Positions 44,723-52,556 are shown, counted from the first letter of the stretch. The stretch is 64,000 nucleotides of DNA from Pandoraea bronchicola (GCF_902459805.1 NZ_CABPST010000003.1:1-64000); one strand, 5' to 3'. Program-made: numbers and translations. The notes: a model not told the origin generated them from the letters alone.

Positions 44723-44818
44723 GATCCTAAGTCTGATGTCCGACCCACTCACGACGCGCTGGACCAGCGCGAGCCCTGGTAACGGTCATGCCGTCGTTGA
44801 GACGAGTGCCAATAATTT

Positions 44819-44837
44819 GGTAATGATAATCATTATT
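44819..44837. promoter_or_regulatory. Fur box upstream of the ECF sigma gene
   Basis: GGTAATGATAATCATTATT matches the 19-bp Fur consensus GATAATGATAATCATTATC at 17 positions, including all central bases. It is 97 bases upstream of the sigma factor ATG, in an AT-rich patch unlike the rest of the window. Iron-loaded Fur should repress the operon from here. Confidence 0.88.
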
Positions 44838-45011
44838 AATATCGAATGGGAAATATCCTTATCAATGCCAAGTGATTTGCGAGGACGCCGATATATCGTC
44901 GAGGGCGTAGGGCCGGGGGCGCGCTCAAGCCCGTCCCGTGGCCGTGACCGGCGATGAGGGCCTTAATCGCTGGGCAAATTCTCAACTGAGTTGCGGTGCA
45001 ACAATTTGTGC

Positions 45012-45041
45012 TTGACGCTGCAATTTGGCCTCAGTTACCAT
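45012..45041 (+). promoter_or_regulatory. Candidate sigma-70 promoter of the mgt locus
   Basis: TTGACG at 45012-45017 and TACCAT at 45036-45041 are separated by 18 bases, which would start the transcript near 45048. This is just before the ribosome site of a short ORF at 45072. An inverted repeat GTTGC/GCAAC lies upstream of the -35. The -10 match is only partial. Confidence 0.4.
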
Positions 45042-45047
45042 CCGCCC

Positions 45048-45353
45048 TGTCTTCAATTTAAGGGGTTGTCCGTGAATTCCGATGCCAGTAGTAGTCGACC
45101 GTTGATCGACTGATTGCCTGAGGATCCACAGCCTTCCCTGTGCCGCGTCCTCATGCAGGATGCGGTGTCTCGCGCCAACAAACGCTCTTCCTGAGCGTTA
45201 CGTCTCCGGCGCAGTTCCCGCAGAAATTCCACCGTTGTGCCCGTGATGGGCGTTGTCGTCTTGCGCATGCGTTTAGCATCGAGACGGCGCGCGCACGAGC
45301 CGACCGTTCATGCCGCGTACGGTAAGGACGATTCGCAGCCATGCGAGGAAGTC
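45048..45353 (+). promoter_or_regulatory. Structured leader with short ORFs upstream of the mgt genes
   Basis: The 300-base leader contains three clear hairpins: AGTCGA/TCGACT (45093-45098 with 45106-45111), a nested stem TGAGGA/TCCTCA (45119-45124 with 45148-45153) enclosing CACAG/CTGTG, and AACGCTC/GAGCGTT (45181-45187 with 45193-45199). AAGGGG at 45060 precedes a GTG at 45072 that opens a 13-codon ORF (MNSDASSSRPLID) ending in TGA at 45111. In the same frame TTG 45114 starts PEDPQPSLCRVLM and continues to TGA 45192. The layout resembles a regulatory leader. I do not recognise a named riboswitch class. Confidence 0.5.
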
Positions 45354-45701
45354 ATGCGAGTTTTTCAAACGTTTCAGGTTTTTCAAAGCCAACCGACACG
45401 CACCGCCCCGGTGTCGCGTCTGACCATCGTCTGCCTGGCCGATGCCCTAGGGGCACTGCGCAAGCAGATGTTCATCGATCTCACGGCACTCGGGCTTCGC
45501 GCCACACACGTCAGCATTACGCGCTGGAGCGATCGCGACGAAGCTGCCGCTACCGTCACACTCGACTGCCCGCTCGCTTCGCGCGCGTCGCTCACGTCGC
45601 TCGTCATGCGGCTGTCCGGCGAGCATAGCGTTCGCCGTGTGTTCTGGTCCGACGATGGTGCACGTCGTGCGCCCGCCGGCACGATGCCCGCGCACGCGTA
45701 G
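45354..45701 (+). CDS. Small protein resembling the MgtC C-terminal ACT-like domain
   Basis: The 115-residue product has a core, SRLTIVCLADALGALRKQMF, then LTALGLRATHVSITRWSDRD, AAATVTLDCPLASRASLTSL and MRLSGEHSVRRVFWSD. The order strand-helix-strand-strand-helix-strand and the ending SVRRVFW match the C-terminal cytoplasmic domain of MgtC proteins, but there are no membrane helices. GAGGA five bases upstream supports ATG 45354. It lies on the mgtA strand, 319 bases before mgtA, so a role in control of Mg transport is plausible. The domain call rests on pattern only. Confidence 0.6.
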   Translation: MRVFQTFQVFQSQPTRTAPVSRLTIVCLADALGALRKQMFIDLTALGLRATHVSITRWSDRDEAAATVTLDCPLASRASLTSLVMRLSGEHSVRRVFWSDDGARRAPAGTMPAHA

Positions 45702-45793
45702 TGCACGGGTTTCTGATTGATACGCCATTTCCTTGCCGCGCAGCGCAATAGCGTCTGCCGGTGTACCGAATAGTGAAAACCCAGGAGTCCGAT

Positions 45794-45964
45794 ATGGAAG
45801 ATGGAAGTAGCCGAATGAGGCCCGTCGGAACCGCGCGCGCAGCGCGCGGACTTCCGGCGGGCGATCCGATGCCAGACCCAAGAATTTTCGTTATTACCGA
45901 CCGCGCGCCGCGCGGCGCGGCTGGGTGCGTTCGCGCTTTTTTCCGGAGACATGAGATCCGGTAG
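45794..45964 (+). CDS. Possible 56-residue leader peptide before mgtA
   Basis: AGGAG at 45783-45787 lies six bases before ATG 45794, the best ribosome site in the gap between the MgtC-like gene and mgtA. The frame starts MEDGSSRMRP and has an acidic/proline cluster AGDPMPDPRIF at residues 22-32; it ends at TAG 45962, 57 bases before mgtA. A very stable hairpin (45822-45860) lies inside the ORF, upstream of the DPMPDP codons, and a terminator-like element (45915-45942) lies after them. The ORF is short and GC-rich, so chance is not excluded, but its position fits a leader peptide. Confidence 0.35.
   Translation: MEDGSSRMRPVGTARAARGLPAGDPMPDPRIFVITDRAPRGAAGCVRAFFRRHEIR
45822..45860 (+). promoter_or_regulatory. 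Very stable hairpin in the mgtA leader
   Basis: CCGTCGGAA (45822-45830) pairs with TTCCGGCGG (45852-45860) with one G-U, and CCGCGCGC (45831-45838) pairs with GCGCGCGG (45842-45849). The loop is GCA and AC bulges on the right side. This gives 17 base pairs directly before the DPMPDP codons of the small ORF. It could pause polymerase or shield the ORF. Confidence 0.5.
45915..45942 (+). terminator. Terminator-like hairpin with T6 in the mgtA leader
   Basis: GCGCG (45915-45919) can pair with CGCGC (45932-45936), followed at once by six T residues, 79 bases before the mgtA ATG. The left arm can alternatively pair upstream: CCGCGC (45901-45906) with GCGCGG (45915-45920). Two exclusive folds are the basic design of an attenuator. 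The stem is short with a 12-base loop, so strength is uncertain. Confidence 0.4.
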
Positions 45965-46020
45965 CGCTTGACGAGACCGGCCGGCCGCCATGCCAGCGTA
46001 AGCCGTGCCAGGAAATCGTC

Positions 46021-48774
46021 ATGACTAAAAACCTTCGCTCGCGCCATAAACAGCGCGGCTTCGTCGAACATTCGACAACATCCGACCTGCCGCTCTCGGG
46101 CCCCGACGCCGTTGCCCGGCTCGCGACCGAGCCGCTGCAGGACGTTCTCCACACCCTCGGGACCGACGTGAGTGGCCTCACGCTCGCCGATGTCGGCCAG
46201 CGACAGACGCGCTATGGCCCCAACGAAATTGCGCACGACAAGCCGCCCCACTGGACGGTGCAACTGTTCTTCGCCTTCAAGAACCCGTTCGTGATGGTGC
46301 TGCTGGCACTTGCCACGGTCAGCTTCTTCACCGACGTCTACTTCGCTGACCCGGACGACAAAGACTACAAGGGCATCATCATCCTGTTGACGATGGTGAC
46401 AATCAGCGGCCTGCTGCGCTTCTTCTCGGAGTTCCGCTCGCTGCGCGCGGCCGAGAAGCTCAAGGCGATGGTGCGCACGACGGCCACCGTACGCCGCCGT
46501 GTGACAGTCTCCGGGGAGTCGGAACGTCACGAAGTCGCCATGCGCGAGTTGGTCGTGGGTGACATCGTGACGTTGCAGGCGGGCGATATGATTCCGGCCG
46601 ACCTGCGTCTGATCGAATCTCGTGACCTGTTCATCAGTCAGGCAGTGCTGACCGGCGAGGCGCTGCCCGTCGAGAAGTACGACACGCTGGGGGCTGTCGC
46701 GCAGAAGTCGGCGGAGATTGCCGCCGGGCAGGGCAAAGCGAACCTGCTCGAGCTGTCGAACGCCTGCTTCATGGGGACCAATGTGGTGAGCGGTACGGCC
46801 ACCGGCGTGGTTGTCGCGACGGGAGGGGACACCTATTTCGGCGCGCTGGCGAAGAACGTGGTGAGCCATAAGCGTGTCGAGACGAGCTTCGACCGGGGTG
46901 TGAACAGCGTGAGCTGGCTGCTTATCCGCTTCATGCTGGTGATGGTGCCGGTCGTCTTCATGATTAACGGCCTGACCAAGGGCGACTGGCTGAGCGCATT
47001 GACGTTCGCACTGGCCGTCGCCGTTGGTCTGACGCCGGAAATGCTGCCCATGATCGTGAGCGCCAATCTGGCGCGCGGCGCACTGGCGATGGCGCGCCGC
47101 AAGGTGGTGGTCAAGCGGCTGAACTCCGTCCAGAACTTCGGCGCCATGGACGTGCTCTGCACCGACAAGACCGGCACGCTCACGCAAGACCGCATCATCC
47201 TCGAGCAGCATCTCGACGTGACGGGCGACGTGCAGGAGGATGTGCTTCGGCTTGGCTGGCTCAACAGCTACCACCAAAGCGGTCAACGCAATCTGATCGA
47301 TGTCGCGATCATCCGCCGCGCCAACGAGATCGGCGACGCCGTGCAACCGCGCACGTTCGCCAAGATCGACGAACTGCCGTTCGACTTCGTGCGCCGGCGT
47401 TTGTCGGTCGTGGTGGCCAACGAGCGCGGCGAGCACCTGATGGTGACCAAGGGCGCTGTCGAAGAAATGCTGTCCGTCTCCACGCATGTGAAGACCCCGC
47501 AGGGCGTGCGAGCGCTCGACGACACCGCCCGCGCCATGTTGCTGGCGCGCGCCGAAGCCTACAACGAAGATGGCTTCCGTGTGCTCGTTGTCGCCACCCG
47601 TGACATTCCGGCGGGTGAGACGAAGACGCAATACAAGACATCTGATGAGGCGGGCCTGATGGTCTGCGGCTTCCTGACGTTCCTCGATCCGCCCAAGGAT
47701 TCGGCCGCACCCGCCATTGCCGCGCTGCGCGAGCATGGCGTGACGGTGAAGGTGCTGACGGGCGATAACCCCATCGTCACGATGAATGTGTGCCGTCAGG
47801 TGGGCATTGAGCCGGGCACGCCCTTGTTGGGTTCGGACATTGAGCCGATGGACGACACCCGGCTGCGCGAGGTGGTCGGCCGCACGACGGTGTTCGCAAA
47901 ACTGGCGCCGCTGCACAAGGCGCGCGTGGTCAAGGCATTGCAGGCGAATGGCCACACGGTGGGTTTCCTGGGGGACGGTATCAACGACGCCCCCGCATTG
48001 CGCGATGCCGACGTTGGCATTTCGGTGGACACCGGCGCCGATATCGCCAAGGAGACCGCCGATATCATCCTGCTCGAAAAGAGCCTGATGGTGCTGGAAG
48101 AGGGCGTCATCAAGGGCCGCGAGACGTTCGGCAACATCCTCAAGTACCTGAACATGACGGCCAGCTCGAACTTCGGCAACGTGTTCTCGGTGCTGGTGGC
48201 GAGCGCGTTCCTGCCGTGGCAGCCGATGCTCGCGATGCAACTGCTCGTGCAGAACCTCGTGTACGACATTTCGCAAATGTTCTTGCCGTGGGATCGCATG
48301 GACCCGGAATTCCTCAAGAAGCCGCGCAAGTGGGATGCTGGCAACATCCGGCGCTTCATGTTGTGGCTTGGACCTACCTCGTCGGTGTTCGACATCACGA
48401 CCTACGCTCTGATGTGGACCGTCTTCGGTGCGGGAGCGCTGTATCACGCGCATGGCGGAGATGCCGGGCAGGTCATCATGAACTCGGGTTGGTTTGTCGA
48501 AGGGTTGGTGTCGCAAACGCTCGTGGTGCACCTGCTGCGCACGCAGAAGATCCCGTTCCTGCAAAGCACGCCGGCGCTGCCGATCATGCTGTCCACGTCG
48601 GTGGCGATTGCGCTTGCCTGCTGGCTGCCGTACTCGCCGTTCGCCGAGGCGCTGGGCTTTGTCGCGCTGCCGGGTTCGTACTTCTACTGGCTCGTGGCGA
48701 CCATGCTCGGATACATCGCGCTGGCCCAGGTGGTCAAGACGATCTACATCCGCCGCTTTGGCCGCTGGTTCTGA
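46021..48774 (+). CDS. mgtA: Magnesium-translocating P-type ATPase
   Basis: The 917-residue inner-membrane pump has the P3B ATPase plan. An N-terminal cytoplasmic tail is followed by the actuator loop TGEALPVEKYD, the phosphorylation site CTDKTGTLTQD, KGAVEEM in the nucleotide domain and the hinge GDGINDAPALRDADVGISVD. The C-terminal membrane helices include NPEF-like WDRMDPEFLKKPRKWD, typical of MgtA/MgtB. It imports Mg2+ at low external magnesium. AGGAAA five bases upstream fixes ATG 46021. The long leader with a possible peptide and hairpins suggests control of elongation into the gene. Confidence 0.95.
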   Translation: MTKNLRSRHKQRGFVEHSTTSDLPLSGPDAVARLATEPLQDVLHTLGTDVSGLTLADVGQRQTRYGPNEIAHDKPPHWTVQLFFAFKNPFVMVLLALATVSFFTDVYFADPDDKDYKGIIILLTMVTISGLLRFFSEFRSLRAAEKLKAMVRTTATVRRRVTVSGESERHEVAMRELVVGDIVTLQAGDMIPADLRLIESRDLFISQAVLTGEALPVEKYDTLGAVAQKSAEIAAGQGKANLLELSNACFMGTNVVSGTATGVVVATGGDTYFGALAKNVVSHKRVETSFDRGVNSVSWLLIRFMLVMVPVVFMINGLTKGDWLSALTFALAVAVGLTPEMLPMIVSANLARGALAMARRKVVVKRLNSVQNFGAMDVLCTDKTGTLTQDRIILEQHLDVTGDVQEDVLRLGWLNSYHQSGQRNLIDVAIIRRANEIGDAVQPRTFAKIDELPFDFVRRRLSVVVANERGEHLMVTKGAVEEMLSVSTHVKTPQGVRALDDTARAMLLARAEAYNEDGFRVLVVATRDIPAGETKTQYKTSDEAGLMVCGFLTFLDPPKDSAAPAIAALREHGVTVKVLTGDNPIVTMNVCRQVGIEPGTPLLGSDIEPMDDTRLREVVGRTTVFAKLAPLHKARVVKALQANGHTVGFLGDGINDAPALRDADVGISVDTGADIAKETADIILLEKSLMVLEEGVIKGRETFGNILKYLNMTASSNFGNVFSVLVASAFLPWQPMLAMQLLVQNLVYDISQMFLPWDRMDPEFLKKPRKWDAGNIRRFMLWLGPTSSVFDITTYALMWTVFGAGALYHAHGGDAGQVIMNSGWFVEGLVSQTLVVHLLRTQKIPFLQSTPALPIMLSTSVAIALACWLPYSPFAEALGFVALPGSYFYWLVATMLGYIALAQVVKTIYIRRFGRWF

Positions 48775-48820
48775 CGGAGCCCCGAGCGGTACCAAACACA
48801 CATTGACCTGAGGCGACGCT

Positions 48821-48838
48821 CCCGCCCGGCAGGGCGGG
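48821..48838. terminator. 7-bp GC hairpin after mgtA
   Basis: CCCGCCC at 48821-48827 and GGGCGGG at 48832-48838 form a perfect stem around GGCA, 47 bases past the mgtA stop. No T-run follows. It may end the mgt transcript or belong to the 5' region of the next gene. Confidence 0.35.
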
Positions 48839-48905
48839 GATGGCGCCCTACACGTACGCTCCGGGACTATGAACGGGGCGTAACACACAAAAAAGAGAAC
48901 GACTC

Positions 48906-49640
48906 ATGAAGAAGCAATTGATGTATCTGGCGCTGTTCTGTCCGCTGGGCGCCTTCGCTGCCCACCCCCTGGTGACCGACGACACCGGCACGCAAGGCGA
49001 TGGCAACTGGCAATTCGAAACGAATGGCGAGTTCACGTCGAAACAGCAGGACATCGGGCGCCAGACTCTCTGGAACAGCACATTGACACGCGGAGTCGGC
49101 GAGGCGCTCGACCTCTATGTCAACGTTCCCTATACGAACCTCCAGAACCGCGCCGATACGGCGGGCAGCGGGATTGGCGACGTGGAGACCGGCGCCAAGT
49201 GGCGCATGTACGACGACGGGGCGTTCAGCATTGGCCTCAAGCCCTACCTGACGTTTCCCTCGGGCAACGATCGGCGAGGCCTCGGCACTGGCCGGGTGAA
49301 CGCCGGTGCGACGTTGCTCACGCAGTACGTCATCGATGACTGGACATTCCTGGCCAACGCCGGTGCCGTGTATCAGGCGAATCGTCAGGGACAGCGGCAG
49401 TCTGTGTGGAAGGCCTCAGCCGCCGTGCTCTACCGTGTGTTGCCGACTACGCAACTGATCCTGGACGTTGGCACGTCGCAGAACCCCGACTTCGCCCAGC
49501 GGACCCATCCGGCGTTCATGATCGTCGGGGCGATCTACAGCCCGAAGCCGTGGCTGGATCTTGACGTCGGCTATCGACGCGGCCTCAATCCGCAGACTTA
49601 CGACTACTCGTGGATGGGCGGCATGACCGTGCGCTGGTAA
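48906..49640 (+). CDS. Outer-membrane transporter-like protein (MetA-pathway phenol family)
   Basis: The 244-residue protein has a signal peptide (MKKQLMYLALFCPLGAFAAH) and alternating beta-strand character ending in the aromatic W of GGMTVRW, which fits an outer-membrane barrel. The segments DLYVNVPYTNLQNRADTAGS, GDVETGAKWRMYDDGAFSIG and KPYLTFPSGNDRRGLGTGRV match a family named after phenol-degradation MetA proteins, whose role is unproven. It follows mgtA by 131 bases, with a hairpin between. The start is set by the signal peptide and AGAGAACG upstream. Confidence 0.75.
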   Translation: MKKQLMYLALFCPLGAFAAHPLVTDDTGTQGDGNWQFETNGEFTSKQQDIGRQTLWNSTLTRGVGEALDLYVNVPYTNLQNRADTAGSGIGDVETGAKWRMYDDGAFSIGLKPYLTFPSGNDRRGLGTGRVNAGATLLTQYVIDDWTFLANAGAVYQANRQGQRQSVWKASAAVLYRVLPTTQLILDVGTSQNPDFAQRTHPAFMIVGAIYSPKPWLDLDVGYRRGLNPQTYDYSWMGGMTVRW

Positions 49641-49718
49641 GCACGTCAACCGGTCAGAAGAAGGCCGGGGCGCGGCAGAGCGGGGTGCAGCAAGACCTCG
49701 CTCGCCGGGATAAAGATA

Positions 49719-49746
49719 ACTTTGCAGTATAATTTTTTTTCAAAGT
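49719..49746. promoter_or_regulatory. Dyad ACTTTG/CAAAGT around a perfect -10 upstream of the marR gene
   Basis: ACTTTG at 49719-49724 and CAAAGT at 49741-49746 are inverted arms 16 bases apart, and TATAAT at 49728-49733 lies between them. The regulator gene starts 40 bases later. The layout is what autorepression by a MarR dimer would need. No good -35 is seen. Confidence 0.45.
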
Positions 49747-49785
49747 CATTTTTCCGACGCGCCGCGCCGCTTACCGATCATTCCC

Positions 49786-50328
49786 ATGCCCAAATCGTCG
49801 GCCCAGAAGGCCCTGACCGTTACCAACCCGGCCTGTCTCATCGACGGCTCCGACGCCGAATTCCGTCATCTGATCAACGGCTTGCTGCCGTTCGCCGCAC
49901 GCTTACTGTCGGTGCGTGACGGCTTTGGCAGTCTGATTGGTCTGACCGGTATCCAATATTCGCTACTCCAGTCGGTAGTGCATCTCTCATCGCTGGGGGA
50001 TGTCACGGTCAATCAACTGGCGGAGCATTTGCACCTGTCGGGTGCGTTTGTGACCATCGAGACGAACAAGCTCAAGGCGCTCAAGCTGATCGACAAACGA
50101 CAGAATCCGGAGGATCGCCGCAAGATGAGCCTGACGGTCACGCCAGCCGGTGCCAAGTTGCTCCACGAACTGACGCCTTCGCAGCAGCGTATCAACGATG
50201 TGCTGTTCGAAGGCGTGACGCGTACCGAATTCAAAGTGCTGTGTGCCGTCGTCGACAGACTCGTCGCCAACGGCGACCGCGCCACGCTGGATCTGAGCCA
50301 CCTGCTGGCGATCCGCGATAAGCGCTGA
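49786..50328 (+). CDS. MarR family transcriptional regulator
   Basis: The 180-residue protein has a MarR winged helix: GLTGIQYSLLQSVVHLSSLG, then VNQLAEHLHLSGAFVTIETN as the helix-turn-helix and RQNPEDRRKMSLTVTPAGAK as the wing. Dimerisation helices lie at both ends. Such regulators usually respond to phenolic ligands. It is convergent with the cysteine desulfurase gene. The aromatic monooxygenase operon starts 1.7 kb downstream on the same strand, so it could be a controller of that operon, but nothing in sequence proves it. A dyad overlaps its own promoter. Confidence 0.85.
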   Translation: MPKSSAQKALTVTNPACLIDGSDAEFRHLINGLLPFAARLLSVRDGFGSLIGLTGIQYSLLQSVVHLSSLGDVTVNQLAEHLHLSGAFVTIETNKLKALKLIDKRQNPEDRRKMSLTVTPAGAKLLHELTPSQQRINDVLFEGVTRTEFKVLCAVVDRLVANGDRATLDLSHLLAIRDKR

Positions 50329-50362
50329 TCCCCCGGGCGCGGTACCGGCGTTCGCTGTTCGC

Positions 50363-51595
50363 TCAGTGAGCGGCCCACTGAATCGTGTTCAGATCGACGC
50401 CGTCCTGATACATGTCCCATAGCGGGCTCATCTCGCGCAGCTTGCCGACGGCGCCAAGTACCTGCTCGATCACGCTGTCGACTTCGGCCTCGGTCGAGAA
50501 GCGTCCCAGCGTGAAGCGGATGGAGCTATGCGCGAGTTCGTCGCTTCGCCCGAGCGCGCGTAGCACGAACGACGGCTCGAGCGACGCCGACGTGCAGGCC
50601 GAGCCTGACGACACCGCCACGCCTCTGATCCCCATGATGAGCGACTCGCCTTCCACGAAGTTGAAGCTCACGTTCAGGTTGTGCGGTACACGGTGCGTCA
50701 TGTCGCCGTTGATGTACACCTCGTCCATCGCCTGAAGCCCTGCCAGCAGGCGGTCGCGCAGCGCACCAACCCGTTCGGCTTCCGACGCCAGTTCGAGCTT
50801 CGCCAACCGGAACGCTTCCCCCATTCCCACGATTTGATGGGTCGGCAACGTGCCCGAGCGCATCCCGCGTTCGTGGCCGCCGCCGTGAATCTGCGCTTCG
50901 ATACGAATGCGAGGTTTGCGCCGCACGTAAAGGGCGCCGATGCCCTTCGGCCCGTACAGCTTGTGGGCCGTGACCGTCATCAGATCGACCTTGAGCGTTT
51001 GCAGATCGATCGGAATCTTGCCGGCGGCCTGCACGGCGTCGCAGTGAAATACGATGCCGCGTTCGCGGCACAGGTCGCCGATCTCTGCGATCGGCTGAAT
51101 AACGCCAATTTCGTTGTTCACCATCATCACCGACACCAGAATGGTGTCTGGCCGCAGCGCGTTGCGCACGGTATCAACGGTGATCAGACCGTCCTCCTGC
51201 ACGTCGAGATAGGTGACCTCAAACCCTTGCCGCTCCAGATCACGCATGGTGTCGAGCACGGCCTTGTGCTCGGTCTTCACGGTGATGAGGTGCTTGCCCT
51301 TGCCACTGTAGAAATTCGCCGCGCCTTTGATGGCGAGGTTGTTGCCTTCGGTGGCGCCCGAAGTCCAGACGATCTCACGCGGGTCCGCACCCAGGAGCGC
51401 CGCGACGTGTTCGCGGGCTGTCTCCACAGCCTCTTCGGCGGCCCAGCCGTAGCTGTGACTGCGTGAGGCGGGATTGCCGAAACTGACGTTCAGGTAAGGA
51501 ACCATTTTCTCGACCACGCGCGGATCGACCGGGGTCGTTGCGCTGTAGTCCATGTAGATGGGGGCTTCGAAAAGCGACGGCGTAGTAGACGGCAT
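50363..51595 (-). CDS. iscS: IscS-type cysteine desulfurase, outside an isc operon
   Basis: The 410-residue PLP enzyme follows IscS almost throughout: [40 protein letters not shown], the PLP lysine in [40 protein letters not shown], and the catalytic-cysteine loop [20 protein letters not shown]. It removes sulfur from cysteine for Fe-S clusters and tRNA thiolation. GGAG upstream supports ATG 51595. No iscR, iscU, iscA, hscA or fdx gene is beside it. It is therefore an orphan, probably a second copy. The symbol marks family, not operon position. Confidence 0.88.
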   Translation of the reverse strand: MPSTTPSLFEAPIYMDYSATTPVDPRVVEKMVPYLNVSFGNPASRSHSYGWAAEEAVETAREHVAALLGADPREIVWTSGATEGNNLAIKGAANFYSGKGKHLITVKTEHKAVLDTMRDLERQGFEVTYLDVQEDGLITVDTVRNALRPDTILVSVMMVNNEIGVIQPIAEIGDLCRERGIVFHCDAVQAAGKIPIDLQTLKVDLMTVTAHKLYGPKGIGALYVRRKPRIRIEAQIHGGGHERGMRSGTLPTHQIVGMGEAFRLAKLELASEAERVGALRDRLLAGLQAMDEVYINGDMTHRVPHNLNVSFNFVEGESLIMGIRGVAVSSGSACTSASLEPSFVLRALGRSDELAHSSIRFTLGRFSTEAEVDSVIEQVLGAVGKLREMSPLWDMYQDGVDLNTIQWAAH

Positions 51596-51882
51596 AGGGG
51601 ACTCCGAATCGTCCGGTGGACATCTTGAATTGCGGCCGAGTGTAGCACCGCATTTCTCACGCATTGCACTCTCCCACATTGAAAAAAGGGTTTCATGCCG
51701 CCCATTTTGGGTGCCGATCGCCTCGGGTAAACGAGACGAATTGTGCGCAATACGGTTGTGTCTTGTGCATCGCGTGAATCGCATAACCCCAATGCCAGCA
51801 AGGGATCTGCCGGTTTGTGGTGCGGCGATGCACCAGAGAAATGCACGTGCACTTTCATTGCGCTCAGGGTTTACCTTGCTTG
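51596..51882. other. Gap between divergent iscS and flavin reductase genes
   Basis: The first part of the 415-base interval, upstream of the minus-strand iscS gene, has no convincing gene. The longer frame running into iscS from 51784 has no family character. The AT-rich right part holds the large dyad listed next. Confidence 0.4.
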
Positions 51883-51931
51883 TTTAGCTATTTTTGTTAA
51901 CGTTAAATAATTGCTAACAAACAAAGCTAAA
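51883..51931. promoter_or_regulatory. 49-bp nested dyad upstream of the monooxygenase operon
   Basis: Two inverted-repeat pairs share one centre near 51907. TTTAGCT (51883-51889) faces AGCTAAA (51925-51931), and TTGTTA (51894-51899) faces TAACAA (51915-51920). The gaps between outer and inner arms are four bases on both sides. The element is AT-rich in a GC-rich region and ends 79 bases before the flavin reductase start. It looks like a binding site for a large or tetrameric regulator. The protein is not identified. Confidence 0.6.
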
Positions 51932-52010
51932 TGAACAAGGCGGTTTGTCTGGGGGAACGGCGCGGACGATGTCGTTTCGCTCGTCGGACTGGTTTGAGAA
52001 GGAGGTAATC

Positions 52011-52529
52011 GTGAACGATGCATCGACCGCAGTGCAGGTTTTGGAAGACGAGGCGCGACAGTTTCGTCGCACGCTCGCCATGTTTGCCACGGGGGTGGCC
52101 GTGATTACAGCGCCGCGTAATGACGGACCGCCCATTGGCATCACCGTGGCCTCGTTCAATTCCGTCTCGCTCGCGCCGCCGCTGGTGTTGTTCTCGGTCG
52201 ACCGGCGCTGTCTTAGTCTCGCCGATCTGTGCTCGGCAGGGCGCTACACGGTGAACGTGCTCGACGAGAGCCAGCGCGAGACCTCAAACCGATTCGCGAC
52301 TGCCCGCGGCAACAAGTGGGACGGGGTGAGCTTCGAGGGCGAGGGCATTGGCCGGCTGCCCGGGGCGCTGGCCGCTTTCGAATGCGAGCCTTACGCACAG
52401 CACGATGGCGGCGATCACGTGATTTTCATTGGCCGCGTCGTGCGGCACGCGGCGCGGCATGGTGGCCGGCCGCTCATATTCTTCGGCGGGCAGTACCGCT
52501 CGCTCGATACCGCGCCGGTTGCGGCGTGA
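52011..52529 (+). CDS. Flavin reductase of a two-component monooxygenase (HpaC-like)
   Basis: The 172-residue protein matches the flavin reductase family: RRTLAMFATGVAVITAPRND, GITVASFNSVSLAPPLVLFS, and RYTVNVLDESQRETSNRFAT, with the closing HVIFIGRVVRH. It would reduce FAD or FMN with NAD(P)H for the oxygenase encoded next. GAAGGAGGT four bases upstream selects the GTG at 52011; an ATG at 51969 lacks such a site. It is the first gene of a nine-gene operon and lies after a 49-bp dyad. The oxygenase ATG is 27 bases downstream. Confidence 0.87.
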   Translation: MNDASTAVQVLEDEARQFRRTLAMFATGVAVITAPRNDGPPIGITVASFNSVSLAPPLVLFSVDRRCLSLADLCSAGRYTVNVLDESQRETSNRFATARGNKWDGVSFEGEGIGRLPGALAAFECEPYAQHDGGDHVIFIGRVVRHAARHGGRPLIFFGGQYRSLDTAPVAA

Positions 52530-52556
52530 GTTCCCCCAGGGTTTCAGGAGAGAGTC

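Noticed and set aside
45604-48888. A minus-strand open frame of about 1094 codons opposite mgtA
   Set aside because: It covers the MgtC-like gene and mgtA in antisense, has no domain, and arises from high third-position GC in the real gene.
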